64,000 nucleotides of DNA, taken from the NCBI GenBank assembly GCA_041166745.1, contig JBEEGH010000029.1, forward strand, positions 124,001-188,000. Reading direction: 5' to 3'. The notes beneath the pieces were generated by a model. That model did no database searches and was not told the DNA's origin. It saw only the letters and a list, made by a program, of their open reading frames with translations. Each line of letters opens with the position of its first letter. Positions within the stretch are counted from its first letter, which is position 1. This document shows positions 1-7,463 of the stretch, in pieces. The position numbers and the translations under genes were made by a program. The DNA comes from DASUCS01 sp041166745 (lineage in GTDB: Bacteria; Actinomycetota; Acidimicrobiia; Acidimicrobiales; JACDCH01).

Positions 1-80
1 GTGACCCCGGGCTCCATCTCGAGCACGGTGGTCTCGGCGAACGACTTGAAGCCCTTCAGCGTGAGGCTCTTGAGGAACAT
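1..80 (-). CDS. smc: Chromosome segregation ATPase SMC, N-terminal fragment (runs off the left edge)
   Basis: The minus strand from an ATG at 80 reads MFLKSLTLKGFKSFAETTVL followed by EMEPGVT, the strongly conserved first strand of SMC proteins just before the Walker A loop. SMC is the ring-shaped ATPase that works with ScpA and ScpB to compact and segregate the chromosome. Only about 26 codons are inside the window. The gene starts 12 nt after the stop of the membrane protein at 93-593, so it probably shares a transcript with it. mutM, its frequent neighbour in actinobacteria, lies about 3.6 kb upstream here, with three unrelated genes in between. The identification rests on the N-terminal signature alone, but that signature is distinctive. 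Confidence 0.88.
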   Translation of the reverse strand, partial: MFLKSLTLKGFKSFAETTVLEMEPGV

Positions 81-92
81 CCGCGACCGACG

Positions 93-593
93 TTAGCGGT
101 GCCCCTCGTACCGTCCGCGCACCCCCAGGGCCGCGATCAACGCCACGACCGCCAGGCCGGTCGCCCACCACAACCCGTACGCAACGGAGGTGCCGCGCGT
201 CGTGAACCGCTGGATGAGGAGGTTGCCGGCAAGGACTCCTGTCAGGCACGCGGCCGCCGCCGACCGCAGGGTCTCGAACGCCCTCACGAACCCCGCCGCG
301 ACCACAACGCCCGCAAGCGCGATCACGATCAAAACGGACAGCAGGTCGAGCCCCTCGAACCCGGTCAGCGTCTCCGTCGGGAAGCGAATCGCCGGCAATG
401 ACAGCGCGGCGACCGCGGCCACGACGGCGGCCGAGGCGACCAGTGCGACACGTCCCGGCCGGGAGCCCTGCAGGTGACGGACTCGCACTGCGGCGGCCCC
501 GACCACGACACAGCCGTAGGCGAAGGCGCCGTAGGTCAGCAGGAACCCGACCCGTACCCACGAGCCGCCCTCGAATCGGCTCGCCCCGACCAT
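93..593 (-). CDS. Small integral membrane protein, unknown function
   Basis: A 166-residue protein with about four to five hydrophobic segments: roughly residues 14-36, 48-68, 83-105, 112-128 and 140-158. It ends in a short basic tail (RGRYEGHR). The ATG at 593 is chosen because it lies 5 nt after the stop of the Rieske oxygenase; a longer reading would run through that gene. No family was recognised. Its place between the oxygenase and smc suggests co-transcription with both, which says nothing about function. The hydrophobic pattern is clear, the role unknown. Confidence 0.65.
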   Translation of the reverse strand: MVGASRFEGGSWVRVGFLLTYGAFAYGCVVVGAAAVRVRHLQGSRPGRVALVASAAVVAAVAALSLPAIRFPTETLTGFEGLDLLSVLIVIALAGVVVAAGFVRAFETLRSAAAACLTGVLAGNLLIQRFTTRGTSVAYGLWWATGLAVVALIAALGVRGRYEGHR

Positions 594-598
594 CACCG

Positions 599-1906
599 TC
601 AGGTCGTGAGGTAGCGGTCGATCACGCGGTGCATGTGCAGCACGTTCGACTCTTGGCGCGGGTTGAGGCGTGATCCCTTGAAGCCCCGGGACTTCATCCC
701 TGTCTGCACCTCGAGCATGTTGGCGTAGTCCTGGTTCGTGATCTCGCCCCAGTCCTTGTCGCGCCACTCGGGATAGAAGCGTCGTTCCCACGTGCGCTCG
801 GGTTGATCGGCTCGCGGCCACTCGAGGGTCCATGTGTCCTTGATGCACGAGTCCGGGTCGAGGCCGTTCGGACGGATGCGGAACACGATGGCCGAACCGG
901 GATAGATCGGACCGACCAGGTTGGGGAACACGAAGACGTCGTCGGCACTCGTCATCTGATCGAGCGACAGGCCAGACACATCGAGGCCGCGTTCCGACAG
1001 CAGGGCGCGGCGGCGCGCTTGGTACTCGCTCAACAGATTGCGATCTGACGACGCCGGCTGGGCCCGCAGCTCGTCGACGATGGCCATCTCGTCCTTGAGA
1101 AACAGCCGGCCGAGACCGGCGACGAGCCCGGCGAGGATCTCGCCTTCGTCGTAGTCATCGGGTTTCAGGTCGAGCCGCGGGCTCGGTCGCAGCTCTCGAC
1201 GCGCTTCGGGCAAGCGTCCGTAGTGCGAGTGGATGCCCAGTTGCTCGTACGCGATCGACACGTCGTCGGTCCACGGCAGGATCTGGGGATGCGTGCCTTG
1301 CACGTGGTACGCCTCGTTGAACGCGTCGACGGCCGCTTTCCAGTTCGCGGGGAGAACCGTGGATTGGTACGCGCGGAAGCGCATCTGCTCGAGGTGATAC
1401 GCGCCGAGTAGCCCCGGCAGCGGCTGCAAGTACTCGAGGAGCGGCTCCGCGTCGGGGTCGAGGTTCACGAACACGAACCCGCCCCAGCAATCCACCCTCA
1501 CCGTCGCGAGACACAAGTCGTGCGGGAGATCCTCGAACTCGTGCTCGTCGACGATCTGCAAGAGGCGTCCATCGAGGCCGTACCGCCACGCGTGGTACCG
1601 GCATCGGATCCCCTCGTCCGGAAAGGTGCCGCTCTCGGTGGCGAGGCGTGTGCCGCGATGGAGGCACGCGTTGTGATGCGCGACCACGCTTCCTTCGCCG
1701 GTGCGCACCACGAGCACGGACTGCTCGCCGATGGTGTATTCGACGAAGTCGCCGGGATTCGCGACCTCCTCCTCACGGCATGCGACCTGCCAGACCCGCG
1801 GCCACAACCGTTCCATCTCGAGGTCGAGGAAGGCCCCGGAAACGTAGCGATCCTTCGGCAGAAAGCCGTCTGCGCCGACCAACATCGACGCGACCTGGTT
1901 CGCCAT
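599..1906 (-). CDS. Rieske non-heme iron aromatic-ring-hydroxylating oxygenase, large subunit
   Basis: A 435-residue protein of the ring-hydroxylating dioxygenase alpha-subunit family. The N-terminal Rieske domain has C81-x-H83 (NACLHRGT) and C102-x2-H105 (IRCRYHAW), the ligands of a 2Fe-2S cluster. The C-terminal catalytic domain has the mononuclear iron site in NEAYHVQGTH, with H201 and H206 preceded by E198 at the bridging acidic position. Such enzymes hydroxylate aromatic or other hydrophobic substrates using electrons from a separate reductase, which is not in this window. ATG 1906 gives the natural N-terminus MANQVASM; an internal ATG at 1885 is an alternative. A divergent acyl-CoA synthetase begins only 18 nt away, so a linked catabolic step is plausible. 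The substrate cannot be told. Confidence 0.9.
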   Translation of the reverse strand: MANQVASMLVGADGFLPKDRYVSGAFLDLEMERLWPRVWQVACREEEVANPGDFVEYTIGEQSVLVVRTGEGSVVAHHNACLHRGTRLATESGTFPDEGIRCRYHAWRYGLDGRLLQIVDEHEFEDLPHDLCLATVRVDCWGGFVFVNLDPDAEPLLEYLQPLPGLLGAYHLEQMRFRAYQSTVLPANWKAAVDAFNEAYHVQGTHPQILPWTDDVSIAYEQLGIHSHYGRLPEARRELRPSPRLDLKPDDYDEGEILAGLVAGLGRLFLKDEMAIVDELRAQPASSDRNLLSEYQARRRALLSERGLDVSGLSLDQMTSADDVFVFPNLVGPIYPGSAIVFRIRPNGLDPDSCIKDTWTLEWPRADQPERTWERRFYPEWRDKDWGEITNQDYANMLEVQTGMKSRGFKGSRLNPRQESNVLHMHRVIDRYLTT

Positions 1907-1924
1907 TGCAGAATCTTCGACGCC

Positions 1925-3535
1925 GTGGCCCCAACGTTCAACCTCGCCGACCTTTTCGAGCTCGTCGCCGGCGCAATTCCCGAGCGCGAGGCACTCACCT
2001 GCGGGCCGGTGCGGATGACGTACCGCGAGCTCGACGCACGGGCCACCCGGCTGGCCGACGCCCTCGATCGCCAGCTCGGCGTCGAGCACGGCGATCACGT
2101 CGGGCTCGATCTGTACAACTGCTGTGAGTACGTCGAGGCCACGTTTGCCTGCTTCAAACTGCGCGCCGTGCCGATCAACATCAACTACCGGTACGTGGCC
2201 GCGGAGCTGGTGCCCTTGTTCGAGAACGCCGGACTGGTCGGTGTCGTCTGCGACCCTCGGACCGAGGCCGCCGTGCGCGCCGCGGCCACGACCGAGTGGG
2301 TGGTGACCACCGGCGAGGAGTACGGCCAGCTCTTGACCACGGGACGAGAAGATCGGACGTTCTCCGGGCGCTCACCCGATGACCACTACGTGCTCTACAC
2401 CGGGGGCACGACGGGAATGCCACGCGGCGTCGTGTGGCGCCACGAGGACATCTTCTTCTCTGCGCTCGGGTCGGGGAACCCGGGGGGCCCACCGATCACG
2501 ACCCCCGAGGAGATCGTGGAACACGCACGCACCAACCGCGTGCAGCGGCTCGCGCCATATCTCGCGCCGGGCGATCCCGGCTGCGACGAGTTCGTCGCGT
2601 TGTCGTTGGGTCCGTTGATGCACGCGAGCGGGCAGTGGATGGGCTTCGGGACGCTTCTCGGCGGCGGGCGCGTCGTGCTGTACGAAGGCACGCATCTCGA
2701 TCTCGTCGAAGTACTCGATCTCGTAGAACGCGAGCGCGTGGTGATGCTCAGTCTCGTTGGCGACGCCGGCGCCCGCCCGCTCGTCGAAGCGCTCGAAGCC
2801 AACCCCGGCCGGTGGGACACCTCGTCATTGCGCTTGCTCGGTTCCGGTGGCTCGATCCTCACCGCGGACATGCGCGAACGGCTGCTGGCTGGGCTTCCTT
2901 CGGTGCTCGCGATCAATGAAGCCGTCGGGTCGTCCGAGGCGCCGGTACAAGCGCTGGCCACCGCGGTGCGCGGCGCGCCGACGATCGAGTCGCTCAAGTT
3001 CACCGCGCGTGAAGGAATCACGCTCGTGATCGACGACGACTTTCGCCCGGTCGAACCGGGGTCGGGCGTCGAGGGCTGGCTCGCCGCCGGCGGACGGGTC
3101 CCGATCGGCTATCACAACGATCCGGAGAAGAGCGCTCGGACGTTCGTGACGATCGATGGCAAGCGCTATTCGATTCCGGGCGATCGCGCGCTCATCGAAG
3201 CCGACGGCACGATTCGGCTCCTCGGTCGCGGCGCGCTGTGCATCAACACCGGAGGCGAGAAGGTGTACCCCGAGGAAGTTGAAGCGGTGTTGAAGGCGCA
3301 CCCTGCGATCACGGACGCGGTGGTCGTCGGCGTGCCAGACGATCGGTGGGGTTCACGCGTCGCCGCCGTCGTCGCGTCGAACGCCGCGCTCGACCTCGCA
3401 GACGTCCAGGCGCACTGCCGAACGTCGCTCGCCGGCTACAAGGTGCCGCGATCGATGACGATCGTCGAGACCATCGAGCGCTCCCCCGCCGGAAAGGCCG
3501 ACTACCGCTGGGCCGCCGAGATCGCTGCGAAGTAA
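1925..3535 (+). CDS. Acyl-CoA synthetase (FadD-type, AMP-binding)
   Basis: A 536-residue ANL-superfamily ligase that activates a carboxylic acid as acyl-AMP and then transfers it to CoA. The P-loop is YTGGTTGMPRGV near residue 155. The A8 region has the acidic residue in SIPGDRALIEADG, the hinge is near LLGRGALCINTGGEKVYPEE, and the C-terminal catalytic lysine is in RSPAGKADYRW. The overall pattern resembles mycobacterial FadD enzymes acting on long-chain or steroid-derived acids; that analogy is inference. GTG 1925 fits the family N-terminus (FNLADLFELVAGAIPEREAL). It is divergent from the Rieske oxygenase with an 18-nt gap, so at least one promoter must lie inside the neighbouring gene. The stop is followed by a run of hairpins facing mutM. 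Confidence 0.9.
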   Translation: MAPTFNLADLFELVAGAIPEREALTCGPVRMTYRELDARATRLADALDRQLGVEHGDHVGLDLYNCCEYVEATFACFKLRAVPININYRYVAAELVPLFENAGLVGVVCDPRTEAAVRAAATTEWVVTTGEEYGQLLTTGREDRTFSGRSPDDHYVLYTGGTTGMPRGVVWRHEDIFFSALGSGNPGGPPITTPEEIVEHARTNRVQRLAPYLAPGDPGCDEFVALSLGPLMHASGQWMGFGTLLGGGRVVLYEGTHLDLVEVLDLVERERVVMLSLVGDAGARPLVEALEANPGRWDTSSLRLLGSGGSILTADMRERLLAGLPSVLAINEAVGSSEAPVQALATAVRGAPTIESLKFTAREGITLVIDDDFRPVEPGSGVEGWLAAGGRVPIGYHNDPEKSARTFVTIDGKRYSIPGDRALIEADGTIRLLGRGALCINTGGEKVYPEEVEAVLKAHPAITDAVVVGVPDDRWGSRVAAVVASNAALDLADVQAHCRTSLAGYKVPRSMTIVETIERSPAGKADYRWAAEIAAK

Positions 3536-3541
3536 GCGGGC

Positions 3542-3636
3542 GTGGGGGCAGAGGCTCCGCCGGAGCCCCCACCAGGCGATCGATCCGACTTGCTCGGTCG
3601 ATCGCGACAGTTCATTCAGTGCTCGCCGGAGGCGAG
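3542..3636. repeat. Three inverted repeats in the convergent fadD-mutM gap
   Basis: Three self-complementary segments follow each other. The first pairs GTGGGGGC (3542-3549) with GCCCCCAC (3565-3572), with a competing inner GGCTCC/GGAGCC. The second pairs GCGATCGA (3576-3583) with TCGATCGC (3598-3605) and extends inward through CCGA/TCGG with one bulged base. The third is CTCGCC-GGA-GGCGAG (3622-3636). None is followed by a T tract. They could be parts of a bidirectional terminator or a processed 3' structure. Confidence 0.6.
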
Positions 3637-3646
3637 AGCCATTGAC

Positions 3647-3675
3647 TCGAGCGGAAAGGTTTCCTTTCCGCTCGA
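3647..3675. terminator. Perfect 13-bp hairpin, probable bidirectional terminator
   Basis: TCGAGCGGAAAGG, loop TTT, then the exact reverse complement. The stem ends 2 nt before the mutM stop codon on the minus strand and follows the end of the acyl-CoA synthetase on the plus strand. There is no U-run, so this would be a tailless terminator as proposed for actinobacteria, or an RNA-stabilising 3' end. Confidence 0.55.
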
Positions 3676-3677
3676 AA

Positions 3678-4511
3678 TCAGATCTGGCAGTTGGGGCAGA
3701 AGAACGTCGAGCGCTGGCCGACCTTCTCCCGGGTGATCTGCGTGCGGCACCGGCGGCAGGCCTGGCCCTCTCGGTCGTAGGCCTGGTGCAGGAGCTGGAA
3801 CTCCCCGGGCCGACCATGCAGGTCGACGTACTGCTGGTCGGCGAGCGTCGAGCCGCGGTGCTTCACGGCCTCGTGCAGCACCTCGACGATCGCTCGGTAG
3901 AGCCGACGGATCTCCATCGTGGACAGCGTCTGGGGCACACGGTCGTGTCGTAGCCCCGCTTCCCAGAGGATCTCGTCGCTGTAGATGTTGCCGAGACCGG
4001 CGATGAACGACTGATCCATCAGCAAGGGCTTCAGCTTCGTCGTGCGACTCAACAGGTGCGCGCGGAACTTCACCCACGAGATCGGTTCGTCGACCGGATC
4101 CATTCCGAGATCGGCGAGCTCACTGACTTCCTTGGTCAACTCGTCGGGCGCGGTGACGAACAACTCGCCAAACGTGCGTGGATCGACGAATCGCAACTGT
4201 CCGCCCTGTGTGAATGTGAACACCACGTGCGTGTGCTTGAGCACCGCGTCCTTGGCCTGCGCGCGCAACAACTGACCGCTCATACGGAGATGGATCACCA
4301 ACAGCTCGCCGGTGTCGAGCTTGAGCACGAGGTACTTCCCTCGTCGTTCGACGCCGTTGACCTTGGCGCCTTCGAGCTTGGTGATGAACTGCTTCTTCGT
4401 CTGACGCCGAATCGTGCGCGTGCCGGTGACCTGAACGGTCTTGATGCGCTTGCCGACGACCTCTCGCTCGAGTCCACGTCGGATCGTCTCGACTTCCGGA
4501 AGCTCAGGCAC
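3678..4511 (-). CDS. mutM: Formamidopyrimidine-DNA glycosylase
   Basis: A 277-residue bifunctional glycosylase/AP lyase that removes oxidised purines such as 8-oxoguanine. The N-terminus PELPEVETIRRGLE supplies the catalytic proline after removal of the initiator residue, and the following glutamate. The H2TH region includes GLGNIYSDEILW, and the C-terminus has a zinc finger CRRC-x16-CPNC. GTG 4511 is chosen because proline must be the second codon. Its start overlaps the last 8 nt of rnc, which implies translational coupling. The rnc-mutM-smc order is typical of actinobacteria, although smc is displaced here. Length is normal. Confidence 0.97.
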   Translation of the reverse strand: MPELPEVETIRRGLEREVVGKRIKTVQVTGTRTIRRQTKKQFITKLEGAKVNGVERRGKYLVLKLDTGELLVIHLRMSGQLLRAQAKDAVLKHTHVVFTFTQGGQLRFVDPRTFGELFVTAPDELTKEVSELADLGMDPVDEPISWVKFRAHLLSRTTKLKPLLMDQSFIAGLGNIYSDEILWEAGLRHDRVPQTLSTMEIRRLYRAIVEVLHEAVKHRGSTLADQQYVDLHGRPGEFQLLHQAYDREGQACRRCRTQITREKVGQRSTFFCPNCQI

Positions 4512-5247
4512 GATCGGCCACCGACTCCGCTTGGGCGATTTCGTCGAGCTCGGCGCGCAGCACTTCCCACGCCGAGCGCGCCGCGGCGGCTTCGGCCTGC
4601 TTCTTGGAGCGTCCCTCGCCCGTGCCGCGCACCGTGCCATCGACGCGCACCTCTGCGAAGAACTGCTTGGCGTGGTCGGGCCCTTCGTCGCGGAGCGTGT
4701 AGCGCGGGAGCTCCATGAAGTGGCGCGCAACCAATTCTTGGAGCCGAGTCTTGTAGTCCTGTCCACCGGGGCCTTCGCTCGCGCTCATGATGCGGTCACC
4801 GAGCAGTTCCATGACGACTCGTTGCGCGGCGTCCCAACCACCCGTGAGGTACACGGCGCCGAGAACGGCTTCGAGCGCGTCGGCGAGGATCGATGGCTTC
4901 TCGCGACCGCCGGAAGCAGCCTCGCCCTTGCCGAGCAAGAGCGCATCGCCGAGCTCGAGGCAGGCGGCGACCTCCGAGAGGGCGGCGGCGCTCACGACCG
5001 CGGCGCGCACCTTGGCCAGCTCGCCCTCGGGCAAGTCGGGGAATTCGGCGTAGATGAAGTCGGTCACGATGAGTCCGAGGACGGCGTCGCCGAGGAACTC
5101 GAGCCGCTCGTTGGAGTTGTGCCCCGGATGCTCCGCGCACCACGAGCGGTGCGCGAGCGCGCCGGCCAGGACAGATTCGTCGGCGAACGGCCGCCCCAGG
5201 CGTTCATTGAGCGCGGCGAGCCCGGTGACGGGCGGGCTGTCCCCGAT
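4504..5247 (-). CDS. rnc: Ribonuclease III with a non-canonical start codon
   Basis: Double-strand-specific endoribonuclease for rRNA and mRNA processing. The signature NERLEFLGDAVLGLIVTDFI carries the catalytic acidic residues. It is followed by a second acidic site (ADALEAVLGAVYLTGGW) and a C-terminal double-stranded RNA-binding domain (DYKTRLQELVAR to RSKKQAEAAAARSAW). The conserved N-terminal helix LAALNERLGRPFADESVLAG is encoded in frame, but no ATG, GTG or TTG lies between an in-frame upstream TGA and that helix. The first GTG is 5069-5067, inside the catalytic signature. ATC 5247, just after the acpP stop, is the most likely start and gives 247 residues, a normal length. CTG 5199 or a sequence error are alternatives. 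The gene identity is certain, the start is not. Confidence 0.9.
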   Translation of the reverse strand: MGDSPPVTGLAALNERLGRPFADESVLAGALAHRSWCAEHPGHNSNERLEFLGDAVLGLIVTDFIYAEFPDLPEGELAKVRAAVVSAAALSEVAACLELGDALLLGKGEAASGGREKPSILADALEAVLGAVYLTGGWDAAQRVVMELLGDRIMSASEGPGGQDYKTRLQELVARHFMELPRYTLRDEGPDHAKQFFAEVRVDGTVRGTGEGRSKKQAEAAAARSAWEVLRAELDEIAQAESVADRA

Positions 5248-5249
5248 AA

Positions 5250-5546
5250 CTAGCTCGGGTTCAGTCGACCGGCGACGTAGTCGACGGCGTCCCGCACGGT
5301 CTTGAGGTCGGCCAGATCCTCGTCATCGATGTGGAAGCCGACGGTGCGCTCGCCGAGCTCCTCCTCGAGTGCTTCGACGAGCTCGATCAGGGCGAGCGAG
5401 TCGGCATCGAGATCGTCCACGAAGGAGTCGCCCTCTTTGATGGCCGACGGGTCGATCTCCAGGATGTCGGCCAGACGGTCGCGGATCAGCTCGAACACCC
5501 CATTCCGGTCGAGCGGTCCCTGCTCCACATGCGTCTCGGCGGGCAC
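5250..5546 (-). CDS. acpP: Acyl carrier protein
   Basis: A 98-residue acidic four-helix carrier protein. The phosphopantetheine attachment site is the serine of DDLDADSLALIELVEALEEE. It carries growing acyl chains in type II fatty acid synthesis and lies directly downstream of plsX, which uses acyl-ACP. GTG 5546 is preceded by GGAGACCCAG, an acceptable ribosome binding site. The N-terminal extension (MPAETHVEQGPLDRN) is slightly longer than in typical ACPs. The stop at 5250 abuts the unusual rnc start. Confidence 0.95.
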   Translation of the reverse strand: MPAETHVEQGPLDRNGVFELIRDRLADILEIDPSAIKEGDSFVDDLDADSLALIELVEALEEELGERTVGFHIDDEDLADLKTVRDAVDYVAGRLNPS

Positions 5547-5650
5547 CTGGGTCTCCTGGTCGGCGGACGGAACAGCATGATTCGAGTCGGCACTACGGCG
5601 GCCGCTAGGCGGACGATCCCCAACGGGCGATCATGCTGGCAAGGGCGCGG

Positions 5651-5656
5651 AGTGTA
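5651..5656 (-). promoter_or_regulatory. Possible -10 element upstream of acpP
   Basis: On the minus strand TACACT matches the actinobacterial TANNNT pattern about 100 nt before the acpP start, in the 209-nt gap after plsX. No convincing -35 was seen. Weak evidence. Confidence 0.25.
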
Positions 5657-5713
5657 CCTAGGCGGCCTGCTTGTGCGCTTGTGAAACTCTCCTGCCCGTT
5701 CTGCCGGTAGTAA

Positions 5714-5730
5714 TCGCCTCTCTGAGGCGA
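5714..5730. terminator. Small hairpin after plsX
   Basis: TCGCCTC-TCT-GAGGCGA forms a 7-bp stem 26 nt beyond the plsX stop. It lacks a strong U tract on the plsX strand. It may attenuate transcription between plsX and acpP. The rest of the 209-nt gap (5547-5755) holds no open frame of note. Confidence 0.3.
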
Positions 5731-5755
5731 ATAAAACCGCACAAACGGCTATTCG

Positions 5756-6742
5756 TCAGGTGGCGATGGCGGCGCGGAGGAGGCCGACCACGTCGTGGTC
5801 GACCATGTCGGCGGCGACCCGCACGGCATTGACGATCGCCGTGGCCGACGACGACCCGTGGCTGATGATGCACACCCCGTCGACGCCAAGCAGCATGGCG
5901 CCGCCGTACGAGTCCGGGTCGAGCTGGGCGTAGAGCGGCAGCAGCCCCGGCATCAACACCTCGGCCGCCGCCTTGGCCTCGTCGCTCGCCGCGAACACCC
6001 CGAAGAGGGCGTTCACCAATGCCCGCATGCCCCCTTCGAGCGTCTTGAGGGCGACGTTGCCGGTGAAACCGTCTGTGACCACGACATCGACCTCGTCGGT
6101 CATGATGTCGCGGCCTTCGACGTTCCCGACGAACACCGCACTCCCGAGGGACGCGTCCTGCAGCAGCTTGTGCGTCTCCTTGACCAGCGGGTTGCCTTTG
6201 CCCGCTTCCTCGCCGATCGACAGCAGACCGATCTTCGGTGCAGTGATTTCGTACCGCTCACGGGCGAGCACCGCGCCCATCTGCGCGAACTGCACAAGCC
6301 AGTCGGCCTGGCATTCCGAGTTCGCGCCGGCGTCGAGCAGCACGGTCGGCTTGCCGCCCGGAACCGGTATCGGCGTGGCGATCGCCGGTCGGCGTACCCC
6401 TTTGATGCGGCCCATCCGGAGCAGGGCCGACGCCATCGTGGCGCCCGTGTTGCCCGCCGAGATCATGGCCGAGGCCTTGCCGTCCCGGACGGCCTCCGCG
6501 GCACGGACCAGCGAGGAGTCCTTCATCGTGCGAACGCTCGACGCAGGATCGGCCGCCATCGCAATGACTTCCGACGCAGGCAGCACCTCGAGGCCGTGAT
6601 CGCCGCCGAGCTCCTCGGGACGTCCGACAAGCACGACAGGGACACCGACCTCTTGCACGGCGCGTCGCGCGCCTTCGATGATCTCGCCGGGAGCCTTGTC
6701 GCCGCCCATGCCGTCGACGGCAATGGGCAGGATCGCGGTCAC
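5756..6742 (-). CDS. plsX: Phosphate acyltransferase PlsX
   Basis: A 328-residue enzyme that converts acyl-ACP to acyl-phosphate for PlsY, the first step of phosphatidic acid synthesis in most bacteria. Recognisable are the N-terminus IAVDGMGGDKAPGEIIEGA, the core SAGNTGATMASALLRMGRIK and the glycine-rich DGFTGNVALKTLEG. GTG 6742 starts 4 nt after the rpmF stop. The order rpmF-plsX-acpP is the classical lipid-synthesis arrangement. Length is normal and the protein is cytosolic or peripherally membrane-bound. Confidence 0.96.
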   Translation of the reverse strand: MTAILPIAVDGMGGDKAPGEIIEGARRAVQEVGVPVVLVGRPEELGGDHGLEVLPASEVIAMAADPASSVRTMKDSSLVRAAEAVRDGKASAMISAGNTGATMASALLRMGRIKGVRRPAIATPIPVPGGKPTVLLDAGANSECQADWLVQFAQMGAVLARERYEITAPKIGLLSIGEEAGKGNPLVKETHKLLQDASLGSAVFVGNVEGRDIMTDEVDVVVTDGFTGNVALKTLEGGMRALVNALFGVFAASDEAKAAAEVLMPGLLPLYAQLDPDSYGGAMLLGVDGVCIISHGSSSATAIVNAVRVAADMVDHDVVGLLRAAIAT

Positions 6743-6746
6743 GCCC

Positions 6747-6926
6747 CTACTCGACGTCGATGGCCTGGCGGCCGTGGTACCAGCCGCAGTTGCCGCACAC
6801 GATGTGGGGCACCTTGGCGGCGCCGCAGCGAGGGCAGACGCTCCGCGGCGGAGCGCTCAACGTCCACGCAGATGCCCGGCGGCTCCGGCTCTTCATCTTC
6901 GAGGTCTTTTTCTTGGGGACAGCCAT
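6747..6926 (-). CDS. rpmF: 50S ribosomal protein L32
   Basis: A 59-residue protein starting MAVPKKKTSKMKSRSRRAS, the L32 signature, with two zinc-binding CxxC motifs (VCPRCGAAK and VCGNCGWYHGR). It is a component of the large ribosomal subunit. ATG 6926 is unambiguous. It lies between the DUF177 gene and plsX, the order conserved across many bacteria. The intact cysteines indicate the zinc-containing form. Confidence 0.96.
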   Translation of the reverse strand: MAVPKKKTSKMKSRSRRASAWTLSAPPRSVCPRCGAAKVPHIVCGNCGWYHGRQAIDVE

Positions 6927-6959
6927 GGCGAAGGGACGAGGTTACTGGCCGCCAGACGC

Positions 6960-7460
6960 CTAATCGAATTTCAGGTCGCCGAGACCGGCCCAGCGCGGGT
7001 CGATGGCTTCAGACACGTCAGAGCCGATCGGATGTTCCTTTGGCTCCGGTCCGGCGCAGGCAACCTCGCAGAGTGGGGCGAGGGGCAGGGACAACAACAC
7101 GGCGTCGCGCACCAACGGCTCGACATTCAGGCGATCTCCGTCGAGCGGATAGGTCTCGCCCTCCACCGGACGAGCGTCGAAGACCTCGTCGACGTCGAGC
7201 GACACGGTGCCGTCGATCGTGCGCAGGCATCGACGGCACTCCCCCGTCCAAGGCGCAGTGATCGTGCCCTTCACCGTGATCGCATGGTCGCTCATCGCCT
7301 CGAGCACGAACCGGCCCTCGATCTCGGCGCCGTCGACCACTGCCGCCGAGCTGATGGCGATGTCGTCGAGCGCGGCAGAGACCGTGACCTCGCGCTGCGT
7401 ACCGAGACGTCGCAGAAGTTCGGCCACCCCGATGTCGAGCGGACCAGGCGCGCTCGTCAT
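6960..7460 (-). CDS. DUF177 (YceD-type) protein linked to L32
   Basis: A 166-residue member of the DUF177/YceD family, which almost always precedes rpmF; YceD has been linked to 23S rRNA accumulation. Seen here are the central GECRRCL motif and a second cysteine pair (CEVACAG) typical of the family, and the acidic C-terminus around PRWAGLGDLKFD. It is 33 nt upstream of rpmF on the same strand, and its start is 3 nt after the stop of the SepIVA-like gene. The family assignment is firm, the molecular role is not settled. Confidence 0.88.
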   Translation of the reverse strand: MTSAPGPLDIGVAELLRRLGTQREVTVSAALDDIAISSAAVVDGAEIEGRFVLEAMSDHAITVKGTITAPWTGECRRCLRTIDGTVSLDVDEVFDARPVEGETYPLDGDRLNVEPLVRDAVLLSLPLAPLCEVACAGPEPKEHPIGSDVSEAIDPRWAGLGDLKFD

Positions 7461-7463
7461 CGG

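Noticed and set aside
4504..5069. RNase III starting at GTG 5069
   Set aside because: This would remove the first helices and part of the catalytic signature, which are encoded upstream in the same frame.
5736..5750. Shared 11-mer GTTTGTGCGGT after plsX and after the AMACR-like gene (near 41770)
   Set aside because: It appears on the minus strand just after two stop codons, but 11 bases are too few in 64 kb and the flanks differ. It may be coincidence.
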